In this document: piece after piece, positions 9,207 through 17,512 of the stretch
Layout of the letters: the number at the start of each line of letters is the position of its first letter
Position numbering within the stretch: the first letter of the stretch is position 1
Assembly: GCA_900316575.1 (NCBI GenBank)
Contig: ONDJ01000013.1
Coordinates: 1 to 54,018, forward strand
From: an uncultured Prevotellaceae bacterium
Lineage (GTDB): Bacteria; Bacteroidota; Bacteroidia; Bacteroidales; Bacteroidaceae
Reading direction: 5' to 3'
Length of the DNA: 54,018 nt
The notes under the pieces: model-generated
Databases searched by the model: none
What the model was told of the DNA's origin: nothing
The model's input: the letters and a program-made list of their open reading frames with translations, nothing else
Made by a program: the position numbers and the translations under genes

Positions 9207-10097
9207 TTATTCTTGCGTACATGGTGTTTGATGCACGGTTTCTCCTGCTGGAACATCGTGCGTCAACCATACGTTTCCTCCTATTGTAGCTCCATCGCCT
9301 ATACAAATGCGACCCAGTATGGTGCTATTACTATAAACAATGACGTTGTTACCTATTATAGGATGACGCGGTATGTGTTTAATTGGGTTTCCATTTTCAT
9401 CAAGTGGAAAACTGCGTGCTCCGAGCGTTACACCTTGATAGAGCTTAACATGGTCTCCTATAATACATGTGGCTCCTATCACTACTCCCGTACCATGATC
9501 TATCGTAAAATAAGTACCTATTTGTGCTCCTGGGTGAATATCTATGCCTGTTTCGCTATGAGCTATTTCAGTCATAATTCGCGGAATAAGGGGAACATTC
9601 ATTCGTAGTAATTCGTGGGCTACACGATAAACGCTCAAGGCTTTTATGATGGGGTAGCAATAAATAACTTCGTAGTAACTTTCAGCAGCAGGATCACCAC
9701 TATAGGCTGCCTCAACGTCAGTGAGTAGTATTTTTCTGATTGAGGGTAATTTTTCAATGAGGCATGAAGCAAGGTGTGAAGCCTGTTTCTTTAGATCTTC
9801 ACGCTTGCTGTTATCTTGAGTTTTTTGAAAAGATAGTCCTGCCTCAATCTGTTCGGATAGAAGCGAAAAGAGCTTATCTGCATCCACTCCTATATAATAG
9901 GAAAGCGAAGAAGTATCGGCAATTGTTTTTCCGTAGAAACCTGGAAAGAGTAATGCCCTACTGAGAGATATTATTTCCTTGATGCGCTCTCCGTTAGGCA
10001 TAAGATATTCTGGAAGGCTTTTTTGAAAAATGCCTTTTAAGTCGTCTGCTTTGCTCAGTTCGGATATGGTCTTATTTATGGTTTCTCTATAGCCCAT
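9207..10097 (-). CDS. cysE: Serine O-acetyltransferase (EpsC/CysE type)
   Basis: A 296-residue left-handed beta-helix enzyme that acetylates L-serine with acetyl-CoA, the first step of cysteine synthesis. The N-terminal helical domain (about 1-150) is followed by hexapeptide repeats containing 'HPGAQIG', 'FTIDHGTGVVIGATC' and 'YQGVTLGA', the serine acetyltransferase signature. ATG 10097 is preferred: the upstream TTG at 10127 lies inside the -7 promoter box and cannot be translated. The C-terminus 'HDVPAGETVHQTPCTQE' is near the expected length. It is transcribed with the sialidase, whose ATG is only 14 bases downstream, an unexpected pairing. Confidence 0.92.
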   Translation of the reverse strand: MGYRETINKTISELSKADDLKGIFQKSLPEYLMPNGERIKEIISLSRALLFPGFYGKTIADTSSLSYYIGVDADKLFSLLSEQIEAGLSFQKTQDNSKREDLKKQASHLASCLIEKLPSIRKILLTDVEAAYSGDPAAESYYEVIYCYPIIKALSVYRVAHELLRMNVPLIPRIMTEIAHSETGIDIHPGAQIGTYFTIDHGTGVVIGATCIIGDHVKLYQGVTLGARSFPLDENGNPIKHIPRHPIIGNNVIVYSNSTILGRICIGDGATIGGNVWLTHDVPAGETVHQTPCTQE

Positions 10098-10124
10098 CAA
10101 ACTCTTCGTTTGAATAATATGGCG

Positions 10125-10160
10125 CAAAAGTAAGAATTATTTAGTTCTTTGTGGCAAAAA
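10125..10160 (-). promoter_or_regulatory. Promoter of serine acetyltransferase-sialidase operon
   Basis: The minus strand carries TACTTTTGC (10,125-10,133) with a TTTG-like -33 about 21-22 bases upstream. It predicts a short leader of about 20 nt before ATG 10,097 and rules out the upstream TTG start. Confidence 0.6.
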
Positions 10161-10853
10161 TAGGGAATAACTTATTGTTTTTGCATTTATTTGCCAATAA
10201 TCTGAAAATATAGACGCGGTTGTTTCTTGTTCTTAAAATGTTGGAGCAAATAATTACTTAGGTGCCTTCAAAATGAAAATAGAAGGAATATATTGTTGCT
10301 TTAATGGTACTTATATGTATTTTTATGAAGGGTTGATGAAAAGTATGTGTGTGTGGAGCGAAACAAGGGTTATTCACTTCATTTTTTTCTTTTTGGTTTT
10401 TAAGTATTGTTGTAGGGATAGTGGTTTTTAGTTTATTACATTGAAAGTTGTAATAAGCGTAAGTAGTAGGAAACTATATGGTGAAGACTTTTTTGATATA
10501 TGCTTTGCTTGAAAACTTATCCCTTTAAGAACCTATGTATTTCACTTTTTTTCAAATACTTTGTACTTAATATATTTCTATTGAGTTTCAATTATTTAAT
10601 GGGGCTACTTGCGTAGGTTTTTCACTTGTTGTTGAAAAGCTTTGAAAGCGTTATTTTGATTGATTTTTGGCGTGGAAAACCGCTGTAGAAATTATAACAT
10701 AGTAGGGGTATAAGGAGGGTTGATAGGTGGATAAATTATGCTTTGTATATAATACGTGAGGATTAATGGTTCGTTTGGTATTTATCCACAAGTTTTCTAA
10801 TAGTTTGTGCACGTTTTTTTTACTTCTTTGTACTTTTGCCTGCAAGTAAAAAA
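10128..10853. other. Candidate chromosomal origin (oriC): AT-rich divergent gap
   Basis: More than 700 bases without a gene, clearly AT-rich and rich in T runs. It contains a perfect DnaA box TTATCCACA (10,782-10,790), an inverted one-mismatch box GGTGGATAA (10,726-10,734) and one-mismatch TTATTCACT (10,370-10,378). All genes to the left run leftwards and most to the right run rightwards, the orientation expected around a bidirectional origin. A perfect parS site lies 10 kb away and mnmG is nearby. This is an inference; GC-skew inversion was not computed. Confidence 0.5.
10831..10839 (+). promoter_or_regulatory. -7 box of the TrmH-family gene
   Basis: TACTTTTGC on the plus strand, with a TTTG at 10,804-10,807 as a distant -33 candidate. 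The in-frame TTG at 10,836 lies inside the box, so translation must start downstream. Confidence 0.55.
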
Positions 10854-10865
10854 ATGTTGGGTTTT

Positions 10866-11396
10866 ATGCGTAAACTTTTGATTGAAGAGCTTGGCCGAAA
10901 ATCTATTGAGCAGTATGCTTCTAGTGAGAAACTACCACTGACTGTAGTGCTTGATAATGTGCGCAGCATATACAATGTGGGCAGTGTATTTCGCACAGCT
11001 GACGCTTTGTTGATAGAAAAGGTGGTGCTCTGCGGCATTACTGCTTGTCCACCCTCAGATGAAATACACAAAACTGCCTTGGGTGCAGAACTTTCAGTAC
11101 CATGGATTTACGAAGAGGATACGCTTGAGGCTGTAAATAGACTTAAAGAGGAAGGGTATAAGGTGTTGGCAGCAGAACAGGTGGAAGGGAGTATTGCTCT
11201 TCAAAACTATAGCTATGTAGGTGGTAAAATAGCCATAGTATTTGGGCATGAAGTGAAAGGTGTGCGGCAGGATGTAGTTGATATTTGCCATGGAGCAATT
11301 GAAATACCGCAATTTGGTACAAAACATTCTTTGAATGTTTCTGTGAGTGCAGGCATTGTGATGTGGGAAGTAGTTAAGCAAATGATGTTTAAGTAG
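10866..11396 (+). CDS. TrmH/SpoU-family RNA 2'-O-methyltransferase
   Basis: About 176 residues forming a SPOUT knot methyltransferase. Motif 1 is 'VLDNVRSIYNVGSVFRTADA', motif 2 'IVFGHEVKGV' and motif 3 'IPQFGTKHSLNVSVSAGI', all intact. It should use S-adenosylmethionine to methylate a ribose 2'-OH of tRNA or rRNA; the target nucleotide is not evident. I prefer ATG 10,866 ('MRKLLIEELGRKS'), which fits Bacteroidetes homologues; ATG 10,854 is possible. It is the first rightward gene after the origin-like gap and lies 2 bases before the DUF2851 gene. Confidence 0.9.
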   Translation: MRKLLIEELGRKSIEQYASSEKLPLTVVLDNVRSIYNVGSVFRTADALLIEKVVLCGITACPPSDEIHKTALGAELSVPWIYEEDTLEAVNRLKEEGYKVLAAEQVEGSIALQNYSYVGGKIAIVFGHEVKGVRQDVVDICHGAIEIPQFGTKHSLNVSVSAGIVMWEVVKQMMFK

Positions 11397-11398
11397 AT

Positions 11399-12754
11399 AT
11401 GTCTGATTGTCGGTCGGCATATAATTTTAAGCCTGAGCTATATTCTGATGCTTCAGAGCATCGTTATGAAGGTGGTGAGCGTTTGCTGCATTATGTGTGG
11501 CTTAATAGGCTTTGGACTCCTGCTGTGCTTAAGACTACAGATGGAAAGCAATTAGAGATAATAAACCCTGGGCGTATCAATATCCATGCTGGTCCTGATT
11601 TTTTTAATGCCTCAGTGCGTATTGATGGAACACTATGGGTGGGCAATATAGAAATTCATATTGATGCCTCTGATTGGTATCGTCATGGACATCACACTGA
11701 TGAGCGCTATGACAATGTAATTTTGCACGTTTGTGAACATGCTGACCGAACTGTAATGACTAAAAAGGGTGTTGAAGTTCAACAAGTAGAAATAAGTGTA
11801 CCAGATTATGTGAAGGATAACTACAGAAATCTGCTTTCGGAAATGGAATATCCGCCTTGTTTTCGCGTGTTGAATAATATGCCTCAGTTAATGTTGAGAA
11901 GTTGGTTGGACAATATGTGTGTGGAGCGGATGGAGCAAAAGACTTTGCGTATTGAAAAATATCTGAAGCTATGTGAAAACGACTGGGAGCGTGTGTTTTT
12001 CATAGCACTTTCGCGTGCTTTCGGTTTTGGAGTGAATAGTGAAACTTTTGAGTATTGGGCAAGTAGAATACCTCTTAATCAATTAGCTCACCATAGGGAT
12101 GATATTTTTCAGGTAGAAGCATTCTTTTTTGGGCAGGCTGGTATGATCAGTGATAGTTTTTCAAAAGAAATGGATGACTATCAACGGAAGCTATTTACAG
12201 AATATAAGTTTCTTAGCACTAAGTTTGGCCTTGAACCAATGGATGTTAATAGGTGGAAATTTCTCAGAATGCGACCGCAAAACTTCCCTACAATACGCCT
12301 TTCGCAATTAGCAATGCTCTATACGAAAGGAGTACTTTCGTTGAGCACTGTGATAGAGACTGATAGTTTGAAAGCATTGACTGAATTGCTATCAACTGAT
12401 GTTTCACCCTATTGGCAAGAGCACTATACCTTTGGAAAGTGGAGTAAACCCTGTCACAAACGCATTCAAAGGGCATCATTGCATCGCTTGATACTGAATG
12501 CTATATGCCCTACCCTCTTTGCTTATGGCAGATACAGTGGTAAAGAGCAACTCACAGAGCGAGCTTTTGACTTACTCCAACAATTGCCTGCTGAAAGCGA
12601 CCATATTATTCGACGATGGGGAGAAGTAGGTGTGAAGGCTGAAAATAGTGCAGATTCGCAGGCTCTTCTCTATATGTACTCTAATTATTGTCAGCGTAAG
12701 GATTGTTTGCGCTGCGTAGTAGGTCGCGAATATTTGAAAGTTAACCCTATGTAG
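11399..12754 (+). CDS. DUF2851 family protein
   Basis: A 451-residue cytoplasmic protein of the DUF2851 family, common in Bacteroidetes and of unknown function. The N-terminal third has the conserved 'RLWTPAVLKTTDGKQLEI', 'GRINIHAGPDFFNA' and 'GNIEIHIDASDWYRHGH' blocks; the rest is mostly helical with many aromatic residues. The 'GPDFFNA...GNIEIH...SDW' arrangement resembles a nuclease-like acidic core, but that is only a suggestion. It starts 2 bases after the TrmH-like stop, so the two are translationally coupled. No signal peptide or membrane segment is seen. Confidence 0.85.
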   Translation: MSDCRSAYNFKPELYSDASEHRYEGGERLLHYVWLNRLWTPAVLKTTDGKQLEIINPGRINIHAGPDFFNASVRIDGTLWVGNIEIHIDASDWYRHGHHTDERYDNVILHVCEHADRTVMTKKGVEVQQVEISVPDYVKDNYRNLLSEMEYPPCFRVLNNMPQLMLRSWLDNMCVERMEQKTLRIEKYLKLCENDWERVFFIALSRAFGFGVNSETFEYWASRIPLNQLAHHRDDIFQVEAFFFGQAGMISDSFSKEMDDYQRKLFTEYKFLSTKFGLEPMDVNRWKFLRMRPQNFPTIRLSQLAMLYTKGVLSLSTVIETDSLKALTELLSTDVSPYWQEHYTFGKWSKPCHKRIQRASLHRLILNAICPTLFAYGRYSGKEQLTERAFDLLQQLPAESDHIIRRWGEVGVKAENSADSQALLYMYSNYCQRKDCLRCVVGREYLKVNPM

Positions 12755-12775
12755 TTTTAATTAAGTCCCTACAAG

Positions 12776-13189
12776 ATGAAAAGTAAATACGTATTTGAAA
12801 TCAATATGAAAGTGCGCGACTATGAATGCGACTTGCAAGGAATAGTCAATAATGCCAATTATCAGCACTATATTGAGCATACTCGCAGTGAGTTTCTCAG
12901 GAGTGAAGGAATAAGTTTTGTAAAACTTCATGAGCAGGGTATAGATACCGTAGTGGCACGTCTTTCCATGGTGTATAAGTCGCCCTTGCGTCCTGACGAT
13001 ACGTTTCAGTCATGTCTTGCTGTAAGAAAAGAAGGGATACGCTACGTATTTATGCAAGATATATTTCGCCTGCCCGATCACAAACATGTGCTACATGCCG
13101 ATGTGACTATAGTTTGCCTCATCAATGGCCGACTTTCCGATTGTGAATTGCTTAACGAAATTTTTGGAAAATATTTTCAGAATGAATGA
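12776..13189 (+). CDS. YbgC/FadM-like acyl-CoA thioesterase (hotdog fold)
   Basis: A 137-residue single-domain 4HBT thioesterase. The motif 'VRDYECDLQGIVNNANY' contains the active-site Asp of the YbgC subgroup, followed by the long hotdog helix 'YIEHTRSEFLRSEGI'. It should hydrolyse short- or medium-chain acyl-CoA or acyl-ACP in the cytoplasm; the physiological substrate is unknown. It follows the DUF2851 gene by 21 bases and overlaps the dprA start by 8 bases, so the block 10.87-14.29 kb is probably one operon. Confidence 0.9.
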   Translation: MKSKYVFEINMKVRDYECDLQGIVNNANYQHYIEHTRSEFLRSEGISFVKLHEQGIDTVVARLSMVYKSPLRPDDTFQSCLAVRKEGIRYVFMQDIFRLPDHKHVLHADVTIVCLINGRLSDCELLNEIFGKYFQNE

Positions 13190-14285
13190 AATAGCCTATG
13201 CTATAGCATTAAGTCGCCTTCAAGGGGTGAGCTTAGCCATGGCCTTACAACTCTATAAAGCCTATGGTTCGGCTCAAGCTGTATTTGAACTCTCAGAACC
13301 TCCTGCCGATATGTCACAAAAGGCAGGAAAAATGCTGATGACAGCTCTGAGCAACACGAAAGAACTCTTAGAACATGCCAACGAGGAACTCATTTATTGT
13401 AAAGAGAAAGAAATACAGGTAATAGCCTACAATGATGCAGCTTATCCAACCTTATTGCGTAATTGCGAAGATGCTCCGCTTGTATTGTTCTTTTTAGGCA
13501 ATGCTGATATGAATGCTACGCATATAATCAGTGTAGTAGGAACTCGTCGCATTACAGAATATGGAAAAGACCTTTGTCGCACTTTTTGTCGTGACCTTGC
13601 TACCCTTGTGCCAGATGCTTTAATAGTAAGTGGATTGGCCTACGGCGTGGATATTCATACTCATCGAGCCTCATTGGAAAACAATTTAGCAACCATAGGT
13701 GTGCTTGCTCACGGATTAGATCGTATATATCCATCTATACATAGGCAAACAGCTGCTCAGATGACGCATCATGGTGGACTGCTTACAGAATATATGACAC
13801 AAACACAGCCTAAACCCGAAAATTTTGTACGACGCAATAGAATCGTAGCAGGAATGAGTGCTGCAACAATAGTGATAGAAAGTGCAGAAAGAGGAGGTGC
13901 ACTCATTACAGCTCGGTTAGCGCAAGATTACAACCGCAGTGTATTTGCATTTCCAGGAAGAGTAAATGACCAATACAGCCAAGGTTGCAACAATCTTATC
14001 CAAAACAATACAGCTGGGCTTATAACGTGTGCAGAGGATTTTGTAAAAACAATGGGATGGCAACCTAAAGAGAAAAAAATTGTGCAACGTCAGCTATTTC
14101 CCCAACTATCTGAAGAAGAAACGCTACTATGCCAACTCATTGCACAAGACAATCGTAAACAGCTCAACCAACTCGTTGTAGAAAGCGGCATTTCAGTTGC
14201 TAATGTAACCGCCCTGCTCTTCAATCTTGAGCTCAAAGGAGTACTCAAACCCATACCAGGCGGACGATATAGACTTTTGACTTAA
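13182..14285 (+). CDS. dprA: DNA processing protein DprA (Smf)
   Basis: A 367-residue protein that loads RecA onto incoming single-stranded DNA during natural transformation. The N-terminal SAM-like helices are followed by the Rossmann-fold DprA domain ('SVVGTRRITEYG', 'VSGLAYGVDIHTHRASL', 'NRIVAGMSAATIVIE', 'GGALITARLA') and a C-terminal winged helix (about 310-367). I chose ATG 13,182 because it starts the conserved 'MNEIAYAIALSRLQG' and overlaps the thioesterase stop; the ATG at 13,125 lies deep inside the upstream gene. recA is 20 kb away, not linked. Confidence 0.95.
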   Translation: MNEIAYAIALSRLQGVSLAMALQLYKAYGSAQAVFELSEPPADMSQKAGKMLMTALSNTKELLEHANEELIYCKEKEIQVIAYNDAAYPTLLRNCEDAPLVLFFLGNADMNATHIISVVGTRRITEYGKDLCRTFCRDLATLVPDALIVSGLAYGVDIHTHRASLENNLATIGVLAHGLDRIYPSIHRQTAAQMTHHGGLLTEYMTQTQPKPENFVRRNRIVAGMSAATIVIESAERGGALITARLAQDYNRSVFAFPGRVNDQYSQGCNNLIQNNTAGLITCAEDFVKTMGWQPKEKKIVQRQLFPQLSEEETLLCQLIAQDNRKQLNQLVVESGISVANVTALLFNLELKGVLKPIPGGRYRLLT

Positions 14286-14405
14286 CCCTTTTCCCACTGC
14301 GTGAAAAAAAAACTTAAATATTGCTGATGAGTGCTATATTTATGTTATTTGTATAACACTTTTTCGGTTTATATATAGGAGGGCTTATGAAAAAAGAACT
14401 TGTTT

Positions 14406-15038
14406 TTAATTCTTGACCTTTCGCAAGAGAGTAAGTCCATCGCGCATGGGTATAATAAGGCTTTCTACTCTACGATCAGCTGCTACTAAATCATTAAAAG
14501 CGCGCACACTTTGAGTTTGAGCATCATTATGACTGCTGTCTGCTACCCTATTGTTCCAAAGTGAGTTGTCAAATATAATAAGACTGCCTAAAGACATCTT
14601 AGGAAAGATAAGTTCATAATACGTCTGGTAATCACGTTTGTTTCCGTCGATAAAGGCCATCTGGAAAGTTTTTGAACTCTTTGGTAATAACTTGACAGCA
14701 TCGCCTATAATGAATTCTATTTTATTGGCATAGGGTGAATTTTCAAACCATGGGCGTGTAAATTCTTCCTGCTCATCGTTTATTTCATAAGTAATGATTT
14801 TACTCCCTAGGTTTAAGGCACTGGCAATGCAAAGTGTGGAATAACCTGAAAATGTTCCTATTTCCAATACATATTCTGGTTTGATAAGGGCTGTGAGCAT
14901 ACGTAGCAATGAACCCTGTATGTGTCCAGAAGCCATACGAGGACGCAAGAGCTTTAGGTTTGTAGCACGATAGAGCTGATGAAGATAGTCGTCCTCAGGT
15001 GTGATGTGTGAAAGAATATAGTTTTCAATTGTGTCCAT
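14406..15038 (-). CDS. SAM-dependent O-methyltransferase (family 3)
   Basis: A 210-residue caffeoyl-CoA/catechol-type O-methyltransferase. The SAM-binding motif I is 'VLEIGTFSGYSTLCIA'; later come 'IITYEINDEQEEF', the metal-binding 'MAFIDGNKRDY' and 'LIIFDNSLWNNRV'. The substrate is probably a small catechol-like molecule, but it is not determined. I chose ATG 15,038 ('MDTIENYILSHI'); an upstream alternative at 15,074 lies within aroQ. It follows aroQ by 13 bases on the same strand and is convergent with dprA. Confidence 0.9.
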   Translation of the reverse strand: MDTIENYILSHITPEDDYLHQLYRATNLKLLRPRMASGHIQGSLLRMLTALIKPEYVLEIGTFSGYSTLCIASALNLGSKIITYEINDEQEEFTRPWFENSPYANKIEFIIGDAVKLLPKSSKTFQMAFIDGNKRDYQTYYELIFPKMSLGSLIIFDNSLWNNRVADSSHNDAQTQSVRAFNDLVAADRRVESLIIPMRDGLTLLRKVKN

Positions 15039-15051
15039 AACATTATGTCCA

Positions 15052-15471
15052 CTACAGTAATGCAAGTACACCAAGGTGGTAACTCTTCATACCAAAGCCT
15101 GCTATGACGCCTTTGCAAGCAGATGAAATGATGCTTTTGTGGCGAAAATCTTCACGATGATGCACATTGCTTAAATGGACTTCAACAACAGGTATTTCAA
15201 TACTACGGATGGCATCAAGCAAGGCTATAGAAGTGTGAGTGTAGGCACCTGCATTGAAGACTATTCCAGCGCTGTTGTCATGGATAGTTTGCTGAATACG
15301 ATCAATGAGTTTACCTTCGCAATTGCTCTGATAATAGTCGATAGTTACTTCTGGAAATGATGCACGCAGTGTGGTTAAACATTCTTCCATAGACTGTGAA
15401 CCATAAATGCCAGGTTCTCTCGTTCCAAGCAGATTTAAGTTAGGACCATTTAGAATAAGAATTTTTTTCAT
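15052..15471 (-). CDS. aroQ: 3-dehydroquinate dehydratase, type II
   Basis: A 139-residue dodecameric enzyme that converts 3-dehydroquinate to 3-dehydroshikimate in aromatic amino-acid synthesis. It shows 'ILNGPNLNLLGTREPGIYG' (catalytic Arg and Tyr), 'FNAGAYTHTSIALLDAI' and the catalytic His region 'EVHLSNVHHREDFRHKS'. The length is typical. It follows the CNNM gene on the same strand by 56 bases and precedes the O-methyltransferase by 13; the three may share a transcript. Confidence 0.97.
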   Translation of the reverse strand: MKKILILNGPNLNLLGTREPGIYGSQSMEECLTTLRASFPEVTIDYYQSNCEGKLIDRIQQTIHDNSAGIVFNAGAYTHTSIALLDAIRSIEIPVVEVHLSNVHHREDFRHKSIISSACKGVIAGFGMKSYHLGVLALL

Positions 15472-15527
15472 GAGGTTGGTATATTTTATATAATGTAAGT
15501 AATAGATAACAATAGTTTTTTTATCTA

Positions 15528-16826
15528 CTATTCAGCCGTAGATGCAGGCTGTTTATTGTTGTTTATTTTCTTTACGACAACTTTATCAATACGTGCATCG
15601 TCCATTTCCACAACTTGTAGGCTAAAACCTTTCCATTCTATTTGTTCACCACTTTGAGGTATGTGCTCAAGCTCTTCTAAAAAGAGGCCACTGATGGTGG
15701 TTAATTCTGGTGCATAGAGCTCTTCTTGGTCAAAGAATGCTAGAAAGTCGTAAACAGCACATTGACCACTTACTACCCAACTCTCACCATCGGATCTGAG
15801 AATAATATCAGGCGTTTGGCCATCGTCGTCAATGCTTCCAACCAATCCTTCAAGAATATCTTTGAGAGCTAGCAAGCCACAAACTTCTCCAAACTCGTCA
15901 ATGACAAGACCACAGTTCTTATGATTTTTCTTGAGTTCGGACAAAGCCTTATAAACAGACATACTCTCGGTTAAGAAAGTAGGTTCTTGAGCTACTTTGC
16001 GCAAATCAAAATTTTCTTTCCCAATGATGAGTACCAAATCCTTGAGTGATGCCAAACCAATTGTGGTGCTTAAAGAACCTTCAACAATAGGATAGTTAGC
16101 ATAAGGAGTTTCAGCTAAAACTCTTTCAACCTCATAACTCTTCATAGAAATATCAAGAGTAACAAGATCACTGCGGTGAGTCATAATTCCAGCAACATTC
16201 TGATCGCCCAGATAGAGGGCACGCTCCATAATATCCTGTTCCATTTCAGCTAATTCACCCGAGCGTGTTCCTTCTTCAATTACAGATTTAACTTCAGCTT
16301 CCGTAACATGGCTATCCTCAGCTTTTAGTCTGAAAATTTTAATGAGAAGTTCCGTGTTTTTAGAAAGGAGCCATACTGCAGGCTTTGTTGCCGCAGCGAG
16401 AAAAAGCATAAACTGTGAAACAGCTCTAGCCAACTTGTCAGCAAGATCTAATCCTATACGCTTAGGAAAGATTTCTCCAAGCTCTACTTGAAGATAAGTT
16501 GCCACAATAACGATGATAGTCTTTGAAACAAGGGGAGCAAAAGAGGCAGAAAGGCCTAACTGTTCCAACCAATGTGCAAAGTCGCCCGCTAAAGCTTCAC
16601 TGCTGTAAATACCTGTGAGGATAGAAACAACTGTAATGCCTATCTGGCAAGTAGAAAGGTATTTGTCAGGATTGTCTTGCAACTCAATAGCAGCCTTTGC
16701 AGCACGACTTCCCGCTCGAGCATCACTTTGAAGTTTAGAACGTCGAGCACTAATAAGCGCAACTTCAGCCAACGAAAAGAAGCCGTTTATAAATACAAGA
16801 ATAAGGATAACAAATAGTTCAGTCAT
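15528..16826 (-). CDS. CNNM/CorC-type membrane transporter with CBS domains
   Basis: A 432-residue protein of the hemolysin-C/CNNM family. The DUF21 (CNNM) domain with about four membrane helices covers residues 1-190, followed by a CBS pair ('MTHRSDLVTLDISMK', 'LASLKDLVL', 'VIDEFGEVCGLLALKDILE') and a C-terminal CorC/HlyC FAD-like domain. Such proteins are linked to Mg2+/Co2+ efflux. I chose ATG 16,826 ('MTELFVILILV'), at the start of the first helix; the TTG at 16,841 overlaps the promoter box. It is divergent from the DUF4254 gene. Confidence 0.92.
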   Translation of the reverse strand: MTELFVILILVFINGFFSLAEVALISARRSKLQSDARAGSRAAKAAIELQDNPDKYLSTCQIGITVVSILTGIYSSEALAGDFAHWLEQLGLSASFAPLVSKTIIVIVATYLQVELGEIFPKRIGLDLADKLARAVSQFMLFLAAATKPAVWLLSKNTELLIKIFRLKAEDSHVTEAEVKSVIEEGTRSGELAEMEQDIMERALYLGDQNVAGIMTHRSDLVTLDISMKSYEVERVLAETPYANYPIVEGSLSTTIGLASLKDLVLIIGKENFDLRKVAQEPTFLTESMSVYKALSELKKNHKNCGLVIDEFGEVCGLLALKDILEGLVGSIDDDGQTPDIILRSDGESWVVSGQCAVYDFLAFFDQEELYAPELTTISGLFLEELEHIPQSGEQIEWKGFSLQVVEMDDARIDKVVVKKINNNKQPASTAE

Positions 16827-16837
16827 AGTTTTGCTGT

Positions 16838-16878
16838 GCAAATATAGGCCTTAATCCAAAATTGCAGCGTATCTTTGC
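16838..16878. promoter_or_regulatory. Divergent promoters for CNNM (-) and DUF4254 (+) genes
   Basis: The minus strand has TATATTTGC (16,838-16,846) just before the CNNM ATG at 16,826. The plus strand has TATCTTTGC (16,870-16,878) 28 bases before the DUF4254 ATG at 16,907. Both match the TAnnTTTGC -7 consensus; the -33 elements are weak and would overlap each other's promoter. Confidence 0.5.
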
Positions 16879-16906
16879 GCAATATAAATCAAAAGTAAAT
16901 AAATCT

Positions 16907-17512
16907 ATGAGTTTTTCACAAGAAGCATGGTCTGTATTTGAACAAACAATAAAAGACTATCACAAAGTTGACAATGTTGATGCGCCTTTGGTTATTCCAC
17001 AATACGAAAAGGAAATCCACAAGACACTTTATCGCAAATGCTGGATAGACACAGTGCAATGGCATCTTGAAGACCTTATTCGCGATCCAGAGATTGATCC
17101 GTTAGAGGCTCTTGCCCTAAAACGACGCATAGATAAAAGCAATCAAGATCGTACAGATCTCGTTGAGCAAATCGATGAGTATTTCTATGCCAATGCGCCT
17201 GCACAGCCCCAACCTAATGCTACTATCAACACAGAAACGCCAGCTTGGGCTGTAGATCGTTTAAGCATTTTAGCATTGAAGATATATCACATGCGTGAAC
17301 AATCAGAGCGTACAGATGCTGATGAAAATCATAGGCAGCGTTGTAATCAAAAATTGGGTGTATTACTCATTCAGCGAGAAGATTTGAGTAAAGCTTTAGA
17401 CACACTTCTTGATGACATCTTTGCAGGGCGTAAGCAAATGCGCTTGTACAAGCAGATGAAAATGTACAACGACGCCAGTACAAATCCAGTTTTGTACGGT
17501 AAGAAACAATGA
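16907..17512 (+). CDS. DUF4254 family protein
   Basis: A 201-residue mostly helical, charged soluble protein of the DUF4254 family, whose function is unknown. Conserved-looking blocks are 'YRKCWIDTVQWHLEDLIRDP' and 'DRLSILALKIYHMREQ'. I chose ATG 16,907 because the TTG at 16,862 precedes the promoter box. The stop overlaps the glycosyltransferase start in ATGA, so the two proteins are translationally coupled and probably act together, perhaps in surface-glycan assembly. That role is inference from the neighbour. Confidence 0.85.
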   Translation: MSFSQEAWSVFEQTIKDYHKVDNVDAPLVIPQYEKEIHKTLYRKCWIDTVQWHLEDLIRDPEIDPLEALALKRRIDKSNQDRTDLVEQIDEYFYANAPAQPQPNATINTETPAWAVDRLSILALKIYHMREQSERTDADENHRQRCNQKLGVLLIQREDLSKALDTLLDDIFAGRKQMRLYKQMKMYNDASTNPVLYGKKQ

